Positions 44,419 to 53,978 of a stretch of 64,000 nt of DNA are shown here, piece after piece. The stretch lies in assembly GCF_000237325.1 (NCBI RefSeq), contig NC_017542.1:5636501-5700500 (forward strand), given 5' to 3'. The stretch is from Paenibacillus polymyxa M1 (GTDB taxonomy: Bacteria; Bacillota; Bacilli; Paenibacillales; Paenibacillaceae). The notes under the pieces are model-generated. The model was not told the DNA's origin. It saw only the letters and a program-made list of their open reading frames with translations, and ran no database searches. Both the position numbers and the translations under genes were made by a program. Every line of letters begins with the position of its first letter. Positions within the stretch are counted from its first letter, which is position 1.

Positions 44419-44664
44419 ATGGACAACACCCCAACTATAGAACAACAAATTGCACAATGGATGGTCGCGCAGATCCGTGAAGTGGGCACTTTGAAACAAG
44501 AAGATGCCATTGCATATGTACGCTCTGAATATGGAGAGCAGTATGTGTTTATAAGCGAACATGGTCATGTCTCTTTGGAAAAAGAAATCAAAAAGGCATT
44601 TCGCAAGCTACATGGTGGCCGAATCGCCTGGGATCGTGATGCATTCCTCTGGGCCTGGACTTAA
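44419..44664 (+). CDS. DUF6953-like small protein, 81 aa
   Basis: Soluble small protein of unknown function: IEQQIAQWMVAQIREVGTL, then a helix-turn-helix-like stretch and RIAWDRDAFLWAW at the end, the pattern I associate with DUF6953 proteins of Bacilli. GGAAAGG lies upstream of the ATG. Monocistronic, with its own promoter and terminator. It diverges from the peptide-receptor operon, so it could be a target of that regulator, but nothing in the sequence proves this. Confidence 0.65.
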   Translation: MDNTPTIEQQIAQWMVAQIREVGTLKQEDAIAYVRSEYGEQYVFISEHGHVSLEKEIKKAFRKLHGGRIAWDRDAFLWAWT

Positions 44665-44674
44665 CAAGCAAAAG

Positions 44675-44700
44675 CATCTGCTATCGGCAGATGTTTTTTT
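44675..44700 (+). terminator. Terminator after the DUF6953 gene
   Basis: CATCTGC/GCAGATG stem with a 5-nt loop, then seven T. Confidence 0.85.
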
Positions 44701-44706
44701 GATGAT

Positions 44707-45666
44707 TTAACCGTAGATCCTCTGGAGTCGGCTAATTTCCTCCTTCACAAACTGTCGGAGTATTGCAGGCTCCACGATTTCAACCCGGCCGATCCAATCC
44801 ATCGTATCGCGACAAGCCGCTTCATAGCTATACATGTTAACGGTTACAAGGAAGTGACTGCCCTCCTGCACAGACTGAATGATTTCCATCCTTTTCGCTA
44901 GTATTCCAGCTTGCTTCTTAGTCGTTCGGATCAGAACAGGATAGTATTTTTTCTCTCTACAAAGCTGCTTAAACGTGCTTTCTTGCCTCATCCAATAATG
45001 TTCCAGTGAGAAATCTCCAGGAACCTCAAAGACTTCGGCAGACGGCTGAATCTCTATAATTCGCTCACACTTAAAGGTCCGAATCTCCTGCCCGACTTCA
45101 CAAAAGGCAATAAGATACCAATCTCCCTTTTTCACCACAAGTCCATAGGGATGTACATCGCGAGAAGAACAAGAGCCGTCAGCTTTCTCATACTGAATAG
45201 TTACTTTATAGGACCCCCACACTGCCGCTCTCACGGCTTCCAGGCAAGGAATCGCTACACGTTCCGTCCACCACGGTGTATCATCAAAATAAAACCGCGC
45301 TTTGGCTTTTTGAATATCGGACTGATATGGGGCCGGCATCGTCTGTTCCAGTTTGAGCAAAGTATTCTTTAACTTCAAACCCGATTCTGTGGACCCGCCC
45401 GTATAAATGCCCATCCCCGTTAAATACAACTGAATGACATCCCCGCCATTCAACTGTTTCAGATTCGCTGTATAACCGTCCATTAAATAAATTCCGCCCT
45501 TCGGGCCGGATGCGGTAACAATCGGAACTCCGGCTTCAGCCAGAAGGTCGATATCCCTGTAAATGGAGCGTACAGAGGTTTCCAATGCCAACGCCAATTC
45601 CCTGGCCTTCATTCTCCCTCTAGATTCGATACATAATAAAATCGCGATTAAACGATGCAGTCTCAC
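44707..45666 (-). CDS. YafY-family transcriptional regulator (HTH_11 + WYL), 319 aa
   Basis: N-terminal winged helix (RLHRLIAILLCIESRGRMKARELALALETSVRSIYRDIDLLAEAGVPI) and a WYL ligand-sensing domain (about 140-230, DVHPYGLVVKKGDWYLIAFCEVGQEIRTFKCERI) with a WCX tail. The GTG at 45666 is the start: GGAGG lies 7 nt upstream, whereas the ATG of the longer frame abuts it. It diverges from a Gfo/Idh/MocA oxidoreductase gene; a TTGNCA direct repeat in the gap is a likely binding site. Ligand unknown. Confidence 0.85.
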   Translation of the reverse strand: MRLHRLIAILLCIESRGRMKARELALALETSVRSIYRDIDLLAEAGVPIVTASGPKGGIYLMDGYTANLKQLNGGDVIQLYLTGMGIYTGGSTESGLKLKNTLLKLEQTMPAPYQSDIQKAKARFYFDDTPWWTERVAIPCLEAVRAAVWGSYKVTIQYEKADGSCSSRDVHPYGLVVKKGDWYLIAFCEVGQEIRTFKCERIIEIQPSAEVFEVPGDFSLEHYWMRQESTFKQLCREKKYYPVLIRTTKKQAGILAKRMEIIQSVQEGSHFLVTVNMYSYEAACRDTMDWIGRVEIVEPAILRQFVKEEISRLQRIYG

Positions 45667-45719
45667 AATCATACCTCCACAATAGATGGTTAACCCGAAA
45701 TGAAAAGATGATGCAAAGA

Positions 45720-45743
45720 TTGTTGACACCCTGTTGGCAACAA
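45720..45743. promoter_or_regulatory. Candidate operator of the WYL regulator
   Basis: TTGTTGACACCCTGTTGGCAACAA region: TTGTTG/CAACAA inverted ends and a TTGACA...TTGGCA direct repeat with an 11-bp period, one helical turn. It lies between the divergent regulator and oxidoreductase genes. TTGACA (45723-45728) may also be the -35 of the oxidoreductase. Confidence 0.5.
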
Positions 45744-45778
45744 TAGGTGTGTATCATAGAAGTAAAGGGGTGTAATGG

Positions 45779-46726
45779 ATGATGAATATTGGAATTTTGG
45801 GGACGGGATTCGGCTCGTATCACGCCTCACTGTTAAACAACCATCCCAAGGTAAACAGACTCATTGTATTTGGAAGGAACGAAACCAAGCTGCAAAAATT
45901 GAAAGAGGAGCTAAACGTAGAAGTCACACAAAATATAGAGGATATTCTGCTGGATCCGGACGTGGGTATCGTCGATCTATGCCTGCCCTCCCACCTGCAT
46001 AGGTCACATGCCATTGATGCGCTAAAGCACGGGAAGCATGTATTTTGTGAAACACCGGTTTGCTTTCATCTCGAAGACGCTCTTCTTATGCAACAAGCTG
46101 AGAAGCAATATGGCAAAAAAATTCTGGTCAACCAGTTCATTAAGTTTGATCCTGCCTATACCTATCTGTACGAGGCTTATCGCCAACAAAAATACGGAAA
46201 ACTCATTTCCTTGTCCTTGAAAAGAGAAACCCCTCCCTTGTGGGGAGACCTTGGACTAAGCTCCATCCCTACGCAGTTCATGATTCATGAACTGGATTTA
46301 TTCACCTGGCTATGGGGTCCCTGTGATCCATATACAGTGTGGGGCACAGAGGTAGTCCATCCCGAACAGGCACAGGTTCGGGCTTACTATCAGCATCGGG
46401 ATGCCTTCACAGAAGTCAACGCTTCTTCCCATATGCCGAAAAGCTATCCTTTCACGGTAGCCTATGAGGCTTATTTTGAAAAAGCCAAACTGGTATTTCA
46501 TGAGAGTGACGAAAACGATCCTTTACCCACCGCATTATTTGAGTATACCGCATCAGGACAGCAAAAAATCAACCTCGAATCTGCCAATCCATACGAAAAA
46601 AGTTGGGATCATGCACTTGAATGCTTTGGCGGACATGCAGAATGCCTCATTCCTCTGGAGTCGGCTGTACAAGCACTGGAAATGGCCATTGAGATTAAAA
46701 ACTGGCTGGAGCAGGCTCGGCGTTAG
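45779..46726 (+). CDS. Gfo/Idh/MocA-family NAD(P)-dependent oxidoreductase, 315 aa
   Basis: Rossmann N-terminus (NIGILGTGFGSYHASLL, VGIVDLCLPSHLH, GKHVFCETPVC with the EKP-like motif as ETP) and a C-terminal alpha/beta substrate domain. Likely oxidises or reduces a sugar or inositol-like substrate in the cytoplasm. The Lys of the usual EKP motif is replaced by Thr, so catalysis may be altered. GGGGTG lies 6 nt before the ATG. It is divergently arranged with a WYL regulator, which is its likely controller. Confidence 0.85.
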   Translation: MMNIGILGTGFGSYHASLLNNHPKVNRLIVFGRNETKLQKLKEELNVEVTQNIEDILLDPDVGIVDLCLPSHLHRSHAIDALKHGKHVFCETPVCFHLEDALLMQQAEKQYGKKILVNQFIKFDPAYTYLYEAYRQQKYGKLISLSLKRETPPLWGDLGLSSIPTQFMIHELDLFTWLWGPCDPYTVWGTEVVHPEQAQVRAYYQHRDAFTEVNASSHMPKSYPFTVAYEAYFEKAKLVFHESDENDPLPTALFEYTASGQQKINLESANPYEKSWDHALECFGGHAECLIPLESAVQALEMAIEIKNWLEQARR

Positions 46727-46764
46727 CCGGTATGTAGCTGGCACCTACGGAAATCAGCTTCCTA

Positions 46765-47778
46765 TCAGGAAGCTGTATCCGCAGGCAAGGACACTTCGTC
46801 CGCGTAGTTCGTTGCCATAATCTTGGCTACCCCGGCCGGGTCTGTCGTCTGTCCCAACGCCCACATCATTTTCGTCACCAGCGCTTCCGTTGTCATGTCA
46901 TAGCCCGGAATAACACCCTTCTCCAGTACCTTCTGACCTACCTCATAAATCGTCAGGTCCCCGCCCTCATAAGGACATTGAGTTGTGACGACAATACTCA
47001 TACCGTCCTTCATCAGCTCCTCAATTTTGCTAATGAGGCTTCTTTCTTTAAAAGGCACGCCCCCCATGCCAAAGCCCTCAATGACGATACCTTTATAGCC
47101 CAAACTCTGAATAGCATCGAAAATCGCGGGATTCGTACCTGGAATCAGCCTGAGCAGAAATACTTCAGCAGCATACCCGTCATTGTATGGGTGACGAACG
47201 GTATCACGATTTGCAAATACACCCTCCGTATAGACCACCTTGCCGTTCTCCACGAGACCTACGTACGGATAGTTAATACTCTCAAAAGCGTTATAGCTGC
47301 GTGTTCTGATTTTCGAGCTGCGACTACCGTTGATAATTTTGCCATTAAACACGACAAAAACCCCTGCCACCTCGCCACATGCGGTCAGGAATGAGTCAAT
47401 TACATTTTTTTTGGAATCACTGTGCTCGGCCAATATGGATACCTGCGAACCTGTCACCACAACGGGTTTGTCCACAGTCCCCAACATGAAGCTCAGGGCT
47501 GAAGCTGTGTAAGCCATCGTATCCGTGCCATGGGCAATAACAATACCGTCGTATTGATCGAGCGAACGATGTACCATCCGAGCGATGGAAGCCCAATCCT
47601 CTGGTTGTGTATTGGTGCTATCAATGCTCATCAGATTGCAGGCATCAATCTCACATATTTCCTGAAGCTCCGGAATTTCAGCCAAAATATTTTCAGCCGA
47701 TTGGGTTGGAGTCAGGCCGTTTTCCTGATAGGAGGAAGAAATTGTTCCTCCGGTATTAATGAACAGAACCTTTTTCAT
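46765..47778 (-). CDS. ansA: Type I (cytosolic) L-asparaginase, 337 aa
   Basis: Hydrolyses L-asparagine to aspartate and ammonia. The two catalytic Thr motifs are present: MKKVLFINTGGTISS (Thr12 region) and GIVIAHGTDTMAYTASALSFM (Thr-Asp pair and HGTDTM). There is no signal peptide, so it is the low-affinity cytosolic kind. Length is typical for AnsA. AAGGAA lies 9 nt before the ATG. It converges on the oxidoreductase gene; a 9-bp perfect hairpin (46755-46775) overlaps its stop but lacks a T tract. Confidence 0.92.
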   Translation of the reverse strand: MKKVLFINTGGTISSSYQENGLTPTQSAENILAEIPELQEICEIDACNLMSIDSTNTQPEDWASIARMVHRSLDQYDGIVIAHGTDTMAYTASALSFMLGTVDKPVVVTGSQVSILAEHSDSKKNVIDSFLTACGEVAGVFVVFNGKIINGSRSSKIRTRSYNAFESINYPYVGLVENGKVVYTEGVFANRDTVRHPYNDGYAAEVFLLRLIPGTNPAIFDAIQSLGYKGIVIEGFGMGGVPFKERSLISKIEELMKDGMSIVVTTQCPYEGGDLTIYEVGQKVLEKGVIPGYDMTTEALVTKMMWALGQTTDPAGVAKIMATNYADEVSLPADTAS

Positions 47779-47887
47779 TTGCCAATGTTCCTTCCCGATT
47801 ACAACTTCACTTTATTGTTCTTAGAATTTATCATGAATAAGGGTGATTAGCTACTTTGCAACGGAAAATAACTTCGAATGTAAGGCT

Positions 47888-47952
47888 AAAAAAGCACGAC
47901 AAAACAAGCGCCGACTTTCCTGCCTACCGCGACTTGTTTAGCGTGCTTTTTA
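47888..47952. terminator. Terminator after the cystine-type ABC operon
   Basis: AAAAAGCACG/CGTGCTTTTT outer stem with an inner AAACAAG/CTTGTTT pairing; T-rich on both ends. The rest of 47779-48008 holds the asparaginase promoter region, where I see no clear boxes. Confidence 0.75.
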
Positions 47953-48008
47953 CGATAGTTGCAATGAATCTACAGCACTGCACATACCTTTAACCCATTC
48001 ACGTACTT

Positions 48009-48776
48009 TTATGGCGATGCTGGCTGGTCCTGTAACGTTCTTTGCCCCAAAGCTTTGCCCAAGAATTGTCGTGTCCGTTCTTCCTTCGGATGATTGAAAA
48101 ACTGTACCACCGGCCCCTGTTCCACGATCGCACCATGCTCCATCAGCACGACCCGATCCGCTACATCCCTCGCAAAACCAAGCTCATGCGTAACAATAAT
48201 CATCGTATTGCCTTCACTCGCCACCTTTTGAATTACGGACAGCACTTCATCCACCAGCTCAGGATCGAGTGAGGAGGTTGGCTCATCGAACAACAACACC
48301 TGCGGATTCAGCGCCAAAGCGCGGGCAATCGCAACACGCTGCTGTTGTCCACCCGAAAGCTGGGCAGGATAATAGGTCATACGATCCTTTAACCCGACCT
48401 TTTCCAAAATGCCTTCACTGATCTCCCTTGCCTGCTTGCGATCCATCTTTTTCACACTGGTCAGACCAATCATCACATTGTGGAGTGCATTCAAATTTTT
48501 AAACAGCTGATATTGCTGAAATACCATTGCCGTTGCCATCCGCAATCCGAGAATATCCTTTTTTCCTGCCTTGGCCGCATCTACCTTCAGACCGTCTATT
48601 TCAATGATACCGCTGGTCGGCTGTTCCAAAAAATTAATGCTGCGCAGCAGAGTAGATTTCCCCGATCCGCTTGGTCCCAGGATGACCACGACTTCTCCCT
48701 TGCCCACCGTCAGGTCTATGCCCTTTAACACATGATGCTGCCCAAAATGCTTATGAATTTGATGAAGTTGAATCAT
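48009..48776 (-). CDS. Polar amino-acid ABC transporter ATP-binding protein (cystine type), 255 aa
   Basis: ATPase subunit with Walker [10 protein letters not shown], signature LSGGQQQR, Walker [15 protein letters not shown] and H-loop VTHE. It is closest in feel to TcyC/TcyN/GlnQ proteins. The start at 48776 ([12 protein letters not shown]) is chosen by family length; the ribosome binding site is weak, so it may rely on coupling to the permease stop 5 bp upstream. Last gene of the SBP-permease-ATPase operon. Confidence 0.9.
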   Translation of the reverse strand: MIQLHQIHKHFGQHHVLKGIDLTVGKGEVVVILGPSGSGKSTLLRSINFLEQPTSGIIEIDGLKVDAAKAGKKDILGLRMATAMVFQQYQLFKNLNALHNVMIGLTSVKKMDRKQAREISEGILEKVGLKDRMTYYPAQLSGGQQQRVAIARALALNPQVLLFDEPTSSLDPELVDEVLSVIQKVASEGNTMIIVTHELGFARDVADRVVLMEHGAIVEQGPVVQFFNHPKEERTRQFLGKALGQRTLQDQPASP

Positions 48777-48780
48777 GCCC

Positions 48781-49497
48781 TTATTCACTTCTTTCGTATA
48801 TTCGGATACGCTTCTCCAGCACAACAAGCCCGCGCTCAATAATGATGCACACCAACCAGTAGATCAAAGACACCGCAACATATACCTCAAAAAAAGCCAA
48901 CGCTCGCGCGCCCATAATTTTGGCCTGTCCCATCATATCGACGACACCAATCATAAAAATAAAAGATGTATCCTTCACTGTACTGATCAGTGTGTTTCCC
49001 AAATTGGGCAAAGCCACCGTTAGCGCCTGCGGCAATACAATTTTGAGCATAATCTGTGTTTGGCTCATGCCGATGGAATTGGCAGCCTCAAATTGTCCCC
49101 GATCGACTGAATGAATCGCTGCCCGGAATGTCTCCGACAAATATCCTCCAAGGTTCAATGAAAATGAGAGCAACGCAAACAGCTCGGGCGGAATGACATA
49201 GACATTGAATTGCTGCAAGAAGCCATATTCGTTCTGAAAATAATACAAAAACTTGGGTATTCCGTAATATACGAGAAACAGCTGCACAATGAGCGGTGTT
49301 CCCCGGATGTACGAGACATACAACGTAGACAAGGGCGCCAAGACAGGCACCTTGTATATCCGGATTAAGGCCGTAGCCAACCCGATGATCGCACCCAGCA
49401 GCATGGAGACAAACGCAATCCATAATGTAACAGGGAGATACTCCACGATCTGGGGAAGGCTTTTCAGCATATAATCTAAATCAAACAGCTTTTCCAT
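48781..49497 (-). CDS. Amino-acid ABC transporter permease (TcyB/TcyM-like), 238 aa
   Basis: Membrane subunit with about five spans and the His/Glu/Gln family permease motif (EAANSIGMSQTQIMLKIVLPQAL is the EAA loop). The N-terminal MLKSLPQIVEYLPVTLWIAFVSML is typical of cystine permeases. It sits 30 bp after the binding-protein gene. A single permease gene implies a homodimeric channel. Confidence 0.9.
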   Translation of the reverse strand: MEKLFDLDYMLKSLPQIVEYLPVTLWIAFVSMLLGAIIGLATALIRIYKVPVLAPLSTLYVSYIRGTPLIVQLFLVYYGIPKFLYYFQNEYGFLQQFNVYVIPPELFALLSFSLNLGGYLSETFRAAIHSVDRGQFEAANSIGMSQTQIMLKIVLPQALTVALPNLGNTLISTVKDTSFIFMIGVVDMMGQAKIMGARALAFFEVYVAVSLIYWLVCIIIERGLVVLEKRIRIYERSE

Positions 49498-49527
49498 AGG
49501 AACCCCACTCTACTTTTTACATTGTTA

Positions 49528-50337
49528 TTACTGAGGAATAAATTCTCCGCCTGTCCACTGTTCAGACAATTTTTTCAGTGTTCCGTCCGCTTTAAGTTCT
49601 TTAATAATCGGGTCGATTTTAGCTTTCAGCTCCTCACCCTGCTTATCCTTTTTGAACACCAGATTGATATTATCGCTTTGCACAGGCTCGCCCACAGCTT
49701 CCACCTGCAAGCCTTCCTTCTTGATCGTTGCTGCGGCCATCACTGGATCATTCACATAAGCATCCACTCGGCCATTTTGCACGTCTTGGAGGTTATCGGA
49801 CGAAGTGCCTGTATCGTTATATTTTAAAATAATTTTGTTCCCGTTCTTCGCATTATACTGCTCTAGCAACTGCGTATAGGAATCCCCTACCGAGGCGGCT
49901 ACCTTCTTGCCTTCCAAATCCTTGAGAGAATGGATATCCGTTCTACCCTTTTTCACAATAATAACCGACTGAGCGGAGAAATAGGACTCATCCGAGAACA
50001 GATATTTCTTTTCACGCTCCGGATTTTTGGCAACTTCATCTGCGATGATCTGAACTTTATTCGCATCCAGCGCAAGGAATATCGCATCCCAGCCAGAAGG
50101 TACAAATTCAATCTTATAGCCGTCCAGCTTCTTATCGATCTCCTTGACTACTTCCACATCGTATCCGGTCAGCTCGTTTTTATCATTCGTAAAAGCAAAC
50201 GGCGGGTAGTCATTTTGTGTCCCCACATAGAGTACCTTATCCCCTGATGCCGCTTCCTTCGAGGAACATCCACTCAAAGCACCCGTTAATAACACAAGAG
50301 ATAGGCCAATCGCTGCTACTAAAGCAGATTTCTTCAT
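49528..50337 (-). CDS. Amino-acid (cystine-type) binding lipoprotein, 269 aa
   Basis: Family 3 solute-binding protein: signal peptide with lipobox ALSGC, then the fold signature YVGTQNDYPPFAFTNDKNELTGYDVEVVKEI, the SGWDAIFLALDANKVQIIADEV hinge and GVKV-like DLEGKKVAASVGDSY. Cystine is the best guess from similarity to TcyA/TcyJ/TcyK, but other polar amino acids are possible. First gene of the operon; a TATAAT -10 (50389-50384) lies upstream, and a CymR or S-box element is not evident. Confidence 0.88.
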   Translation of the reverse strand: MKKSALVAAIGLSLVLLTGALSGCSSKEAASGDKVLYVGTQNDYPPFAFTNDKNELTGYDVEVVKEIDKKLDGYKIEFVPSGWDAIFLALDANKVQIIADEVAKNPEREKKYLFSDESYFSAQSVIIVKKGRTDIHSLKDLEGKKVAASVGDSYTQLLEQYNAKNGNKIILKYNDTGTSSDNLQDVQNGRVDAYVNDPVMAAATIKKEGLQVEAVGEPVQSDNINLVFKKDKQGEELKAKIDPIIKELKADGTLKKLSEQWTGGEFIPQ

Positions 50338-50383
50338 AAGTGATATCCCCTTTTGAAATCCAAGTAATTTACTATGATTTTAT

Positions 50384-50389
50384 ATTATA
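50384..50389 (-). promoter_or_regulatory. -10 of the cystine-type ABC operon
   Basis: TATAAT on the minus strand, 46 bp upstream of the start; the -35 is poor (TTGTAT at 16 bp). Confidence 0.45.
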
Positions 50390-50451
50390 ACGAGTTATTC
50401 AAATAATACAACTAGCAAATTTCATTTCGATTATCTAACCAGATATTGCAC

Positions 50452-50472
50452 AAAAAAAGACCCTTGCGGGTC
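50452..50472 (-). terminator. Terminator of the nik operon
   Basis: GACCC-GCAA-GGGTC followed on the minus strand by seven T. Confidence 0.88.
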
Positions 50473-50477
50473 AGTTG

Positions 50478-51287
50478 TTATTCATGAAGTGGAAGACGGT
50501 CTGCAGGGTGCTCCGGCAAAATGGACGAAATTAAACGTTGCACAGCCGGGTGAGCAGATTCAAAAATCTGATCTTTCTTATCACAGTGCTCGATTAATCT
50601 CCCCTGTTCCATCACAGCGATGCCATCACAGACGGCGTAAGCCGCTCGAATATCATGCGTGATAAACAGATATGACAATCCAAATGAAGTTTTCAGCTCT
50701 TCCAACAGGGATAAAATGCGCATCTGATGAACCATATCCAGACTGCTGACGGACTCATCCAGCACGATCAGCTTGGGTCTGAGCGCAATCGCCCGTGCAA
50801 TATTAATCCGCTGTAATTGTCCACCGCTGAATTGGTGCGGATATTTATTCCGATCCTCCGGCTTGAGACCCACCCGCTCCAGCAGGCCTTCTACCGTTCT
50901 TTTTTGTTCCTGCACTGATAACCGCTCGTAATTATCCAAAGGCTCTCCGACAATCTGTCCGGCGGTCATGCGAGGGTTTACAGCAGAATAGCAGTCCTGG
51001 AATACAACCTGCATATCCCGTCGCAATCCCCTGCGTACTTGAGGACTTCCATTATAGATGTCCTGACCCTGAAACAGTACCTGACCCTCCTGCGGCTTCT
51101 CCAGCCCCAGAATAACCTTGCCCAGCGTGCTCTTCCCCGCTCCGCTGGTTCCCAGCAGTCCCAGACAAAATCCGCTCTCTATGGTAAGCGACACATCAGT
51201 GAGCACAGGGAGACGTGATTCGGAGCGGCCCAGCCATTTGCGCTTTCTATAGCTATGAGTTACTTCCTTCACTTGCAGCACACGCAT
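50478..51287 (-). CDS. nikE: Nickel ABC transporter ATP-binding protein NikE-like, 269 aa
   Basis: Second ATPase of a dipeptide/nickel-type importer: Walker A GTSGAGKST, signature FSGGQLQR, Walker B LIVLDESVSSLD. Pro of the usual DEP is replaced by Ser, as is common in NikE and CntF proteins. GGGGAG lies before the ATG. Last gene of the operon, with the terminator right after its stop. Confidence 0.88.
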   Translation of the reverse strand: MRVLQVKEVTHSYRKRKWLGRSESRLPVLTDVSLTIESGFCLGLLGTSGAGKSTLGKVILGLEKPQEGQVLFQGQDIYNGSPQVRRGLRRDMQVVFQDCYSAVNPRMTAGQIVGEPLDNYERLSVQEQKRTVEGLLERVGLKPEDRNKYPHQFSGGQLQRINIARAIALRPKLIVLDESVSSLDMVHQMRILSLLEELKTSFGLSYLFITHDIRAAYAVCDGIAVMEQGRLIEHCDKKDQIFESAHPAVQRLISSILPEHPADRLPLHE

Positions 51288-51328
51288 TCGCTCCCCTTTT
51301 GAAAGTATCCAACAGACAACTAATCGCC

Positions 51329-52150
51329 CTACTGATTTATGCCCTGAAGGGACAACTTAGGTCTGGCCTGCAGCAGCATTTTCGTATATTCATGCTGTGG
51401 CTGGTCGAACAACTGAAAAACCTCTGCCTGCTCAACAATACGTCCCCGCTGCATCACTGCCACTTCATCCGCCATTTGGGAGATGACACCCAGATCATGC
51501 GAGATCAGCAAAATAGACGTGTCATATTCCGTACGCAAGCGATCCAACTCTCTCAGCACCTGTAGCTGATTAACCACATCGAGTGCCGTTGTCGGTTCAT
51601 CCGCAATAACCACTGCTGGCCGCAGGCACATGGAAATGGCGATCATGACCCGTTGCAGCATCCCGCCACTCAACTGAAACGAATAACGTTTCATCAGCTT
51701 GGCTGGATCAGGCAGATTCATATTTTCCAGAGCCATTATGGCAAGATCGCGAGCCTGCTGTTTGGTTAATCCGGTATGCGTGCGGATCGTTTCCATAAAC
51801 TGATCCCCAATCGTATATACTGGCGTAAAAGCTCTCATCGGATTTTGCATAATAAAAGCGATTTCCTTGCCCCGAATGCGGCGCATCTCCTCAGTTGCCA
51901 TTCCGTTCAACTCACGACCGTTCAGACGGACACTGCCTTCCACATCCATCGTCTGGCGATCCAGTAACTGGAGAAGCGCGTTACAGGTTACTGTTTTGCC
52001 GCTCCCACTCTCGCCGACAAGACCCAGAACCTGCCCCTTTTTCAGTTCAAAATGGATAGGTTCTAGTAGAGATACCGCCCCTGCATCAGTTTTGAGCTTT
52101 ACCTGCAAGCCGCTGACCTCCAGCACCTGCGTCTTGGCCGTGTCATTCAT
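51329..52150 (-). CDS. nikD: Nickel ABC transporter ATP-binding protein NikD-like, 273 aa
   Basis: First ATPase of the importer: Walker A GESGSGKTV, signature LSGGMLQR, Walker B VVIADEPTTALD, H-loop ISHD. It pairs with NikE as a heterodimer under the NikB/NikC channel. The ATG at 52150 is used: AGGAG lies 11 nt upstream and it sits 19 bp after the nikC stop; the longer frame starts inside nikC. Confidence 0.88.
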   Translation of the reverse strand: MNDTAKTQVLEVSGLQVKLKTDAGAVSLLEPIHFELKKGQVLGLVGESGSGKTVTCNALLQLLDRQTMDVEGSVRLNGRELNGMATEEMRRIRGKEIAFIMQNPMRAFTPVYTIGDQFMETIRTHTGLTKQQARDLAIMALENMNLPDPAKLMKRYSFQLSGGMLQRVMIAISMCLRPAVVIADEPTTALDVVNQLQVLRELDRLRTEYDTSILLISHDLGVISQMADEVAVMQRGRIVEQAEVFQLFDQPQHEYTKMLLQARPKLSLQGINQ

Positions 52151-52169
52151 CGTTGTCCCCACTCCTGTT

Positions 52170-53003
52170 TTACTGACGTTTGGCAATCCCGTATCGGTCG
52201 GACAGCGTCTCCCCCAATATATTGAAGGCCATCACCACCACCAGAATCATGATACCCGGATAAATCATTAATTCCGGATGACTGCGGATGTATCCCGTTC
52301 CCTCATGAATCATGGCTCCCCATTCAGGAGTCGGCGGCTGGATACCTAGACCAAGGAATGACAACGCGGAGATATCCATAATCGCCCAGCCCATCTCCAG
52401 CGTACCAATGATTACAATCGGCCGCAGCACATTTGGAATGATGTGCCGCCGGATAATGGCCCCTGAGGAGGAGCCGCTAATCCTTGCGGCCGCTATAAAA
52501 TCCTGCTCTTTCAGACTGACAACCATATTGCGGCACATTCGGGCATAGTACACCCACTGCACCAGCATCAAGGCAAACAGCACCTGCATGAGACCCGGCC
52601 CAAAAATACCGACAATGCCGAGCACAAGCACCAAGTTGGGAAACGCCATAATGCCTTCGCAAAACCGCATCAGTACACTATCGACCCAACCGCCCAAATA
52701 ACCTGCAATTGATCCGATTACAACACCGATGCTTAGCGAGGACAGGAAAATTAATGTCGCAAAGCCAAGCGAAATTCGTGCTCCATACAGCAGCCGGGAT
52801 AGATTACACCGACCCAGATGATCCGTTCCCAGCCAATACTCTTTTGAAGGACCTTCCAGCTTATGCAGTAAATTGACCTTAACGGGATCATGGGGAGCCA
52901 GCCACGGAGCCAGCGCCATTATGATAAAAAGGGCTGCCAGCACGACAGAGCAAACCACGATTACCTTTTGATCCTTGAACATTTTACGCAACCTTATCAT
53001 CAC
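52170..53003 (-). CDS. nikC: Nickel ABC transporter permease NikC-like, 277 aa
   Basis: Membrane subunit of the OppC/DppC/NikC group, with about six spans, the conserved DHLGRCNLSRLLYGARISL segment after the first helix, and EAA region AAARISGSSSGAIIRRHIIPNV. It overlaps nikB by 4 bp (ATGA). Confidence 0.9.
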   Translation of the reverse strand: MMIRLRKMFKDQKVIVVCSVVLAALFIIMALAPWLAPHDPVKVNLLHKLEGPSKEYWLGTDHLGRCNLSRLLYGARISLGFATLIFLSSLSIGVVIGSIAGYLGGWVDSVLMRFCEGIMAFPNLVLVLGIVGIFGPGLMQVLFALMLVQWVYYARMCRNMVVSLKEQDFIAAARISGSSSGAIIRRHIIPNVLRPIVIIGTLEMGWAIMDISALSFLGLGIQPPTPEWGAMIHEGTGYIRSHPELMIYPGIMILVVVMAFNILGETLSDRYGIAKRQ

Positions 53004-53944
53004 TGCTCTGCTCGTCCCTTCGAGGAAATTCGGGGGTCCATATACAACTGCACCAGATCAACGAGCAAATTGCATACGATGAACAGGCATGCCGCCAGAA
53101 ACACATAGCATTGTATGACGGGAATATCCCGGTTAAAAATGGCTTCCACAAAATAACGGCCAAACCCAGGCCATGAAAACACCTGCTCCACAATAATCGT
53201 TCCAGTCAGCAACTTGCCCATATTCATGCCCATACTTGTTATTAGCGGAGTCATAGCCATTTTGAGTATGTGCTTGAGCATAATCACCCGCTCGCGTATT
53301 CCTCTAGTTCTGGCATACAGTACATACGTTTCCTGAAGCTGTTCCAGCACACTGGATCGCAACAGACGCGTATATAAAGCAATCAGAACCAGCGACAGAG
53401 TCAACGTCGGTAACACCAGATGCTGCCACGTTCCCCGACCCTCTACAGGTAGCCAGTCCAATCGGACAGAGAAAAAGAAGATTAACAAATATCCCAGCCA
53501 GAACTGGGGAATTGACGCCCCGAAATACGAAATCCCCCGACTCAGTATGTCGATCCAGCCATTTTTACGCATCGCCGCCAATACACCTAACGGGATGCTC
53601 ACAACGATGGATAGTGCCATGCTGCTTAATGCCAGCTCAACAGTGGCAGGCAATCGAGCCTTCACCTCATCCCACACTGGCTTGTTGGTCAGATACGAAG
53701 TACCAAAATCCAACCGACTGATTCTTTGAATTGTATGCATATACTGTGTCAGCAATGGCTGATCCAGTCCGAACTCATGTCTTTTCTGCTCCAGAACTTC
53801 CGGGGTAGGATAAATATGAGCAGCCGTCAAATAAGCTTCAGCCGGATCAACCGGTGAAATGTGAATGAGTGCAAAGGTAACGAGGGTGGCAAAGAGAACA
53901 ATAGGAATGACCGCTACCATTCGCTTCCCGATATAGCTAATCAT
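53000..53944 (-). CDS. nikB: Nickel ABC transporter permease NikB-like, 314 aa
   Basis: Membrane subunit of the OppB/DppB/NikB group: YIGKRMVAVIPIVLFATLVTFALIHI N-terminal helix, about six spans, EAA-type loop ARTRGIRERVIMLKHILKMA. It follows nikA by 34 bp and overlaps nikC. Confidence 0.9.
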   Translation of the reverse strand: MISYIGKRMVAVIPIVLFATLVTFALIHISPVDPAEAYLTAAHIYPTPEVLEQKRHEFGLDQPLLTQYMHTIQRISRLDFGTSYLTNKPVWDEVKARLPATVELALSSMALSIVVSIPLGVLAAMRKNGWIDILSRGISYFGASIPQFWLGYLLIFFFSVRLDWLPVEGRGTWQHLVLPTLTLSLVLIALYTRLLRSSVLEQLQETYVLYARTRGIRERVIMLKHILKMAMTPLITSMGMNMGKLLTGTIIVEQVFSWPGFGRYFVEAIFNRDIPVIQCYVFLAACLFIVCNLLVDLVQLYMDPRISSKGRAEQ

Positions 53945-53978
53945 AAGTTGTCCTCCTATCCTATAAATTAACGTTACC

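Noticed and set aside
46755..46775. 9-bp perfect hairpin at the asparaginase stop as a terminator
   Set aside because: No T tract on either side; not called.
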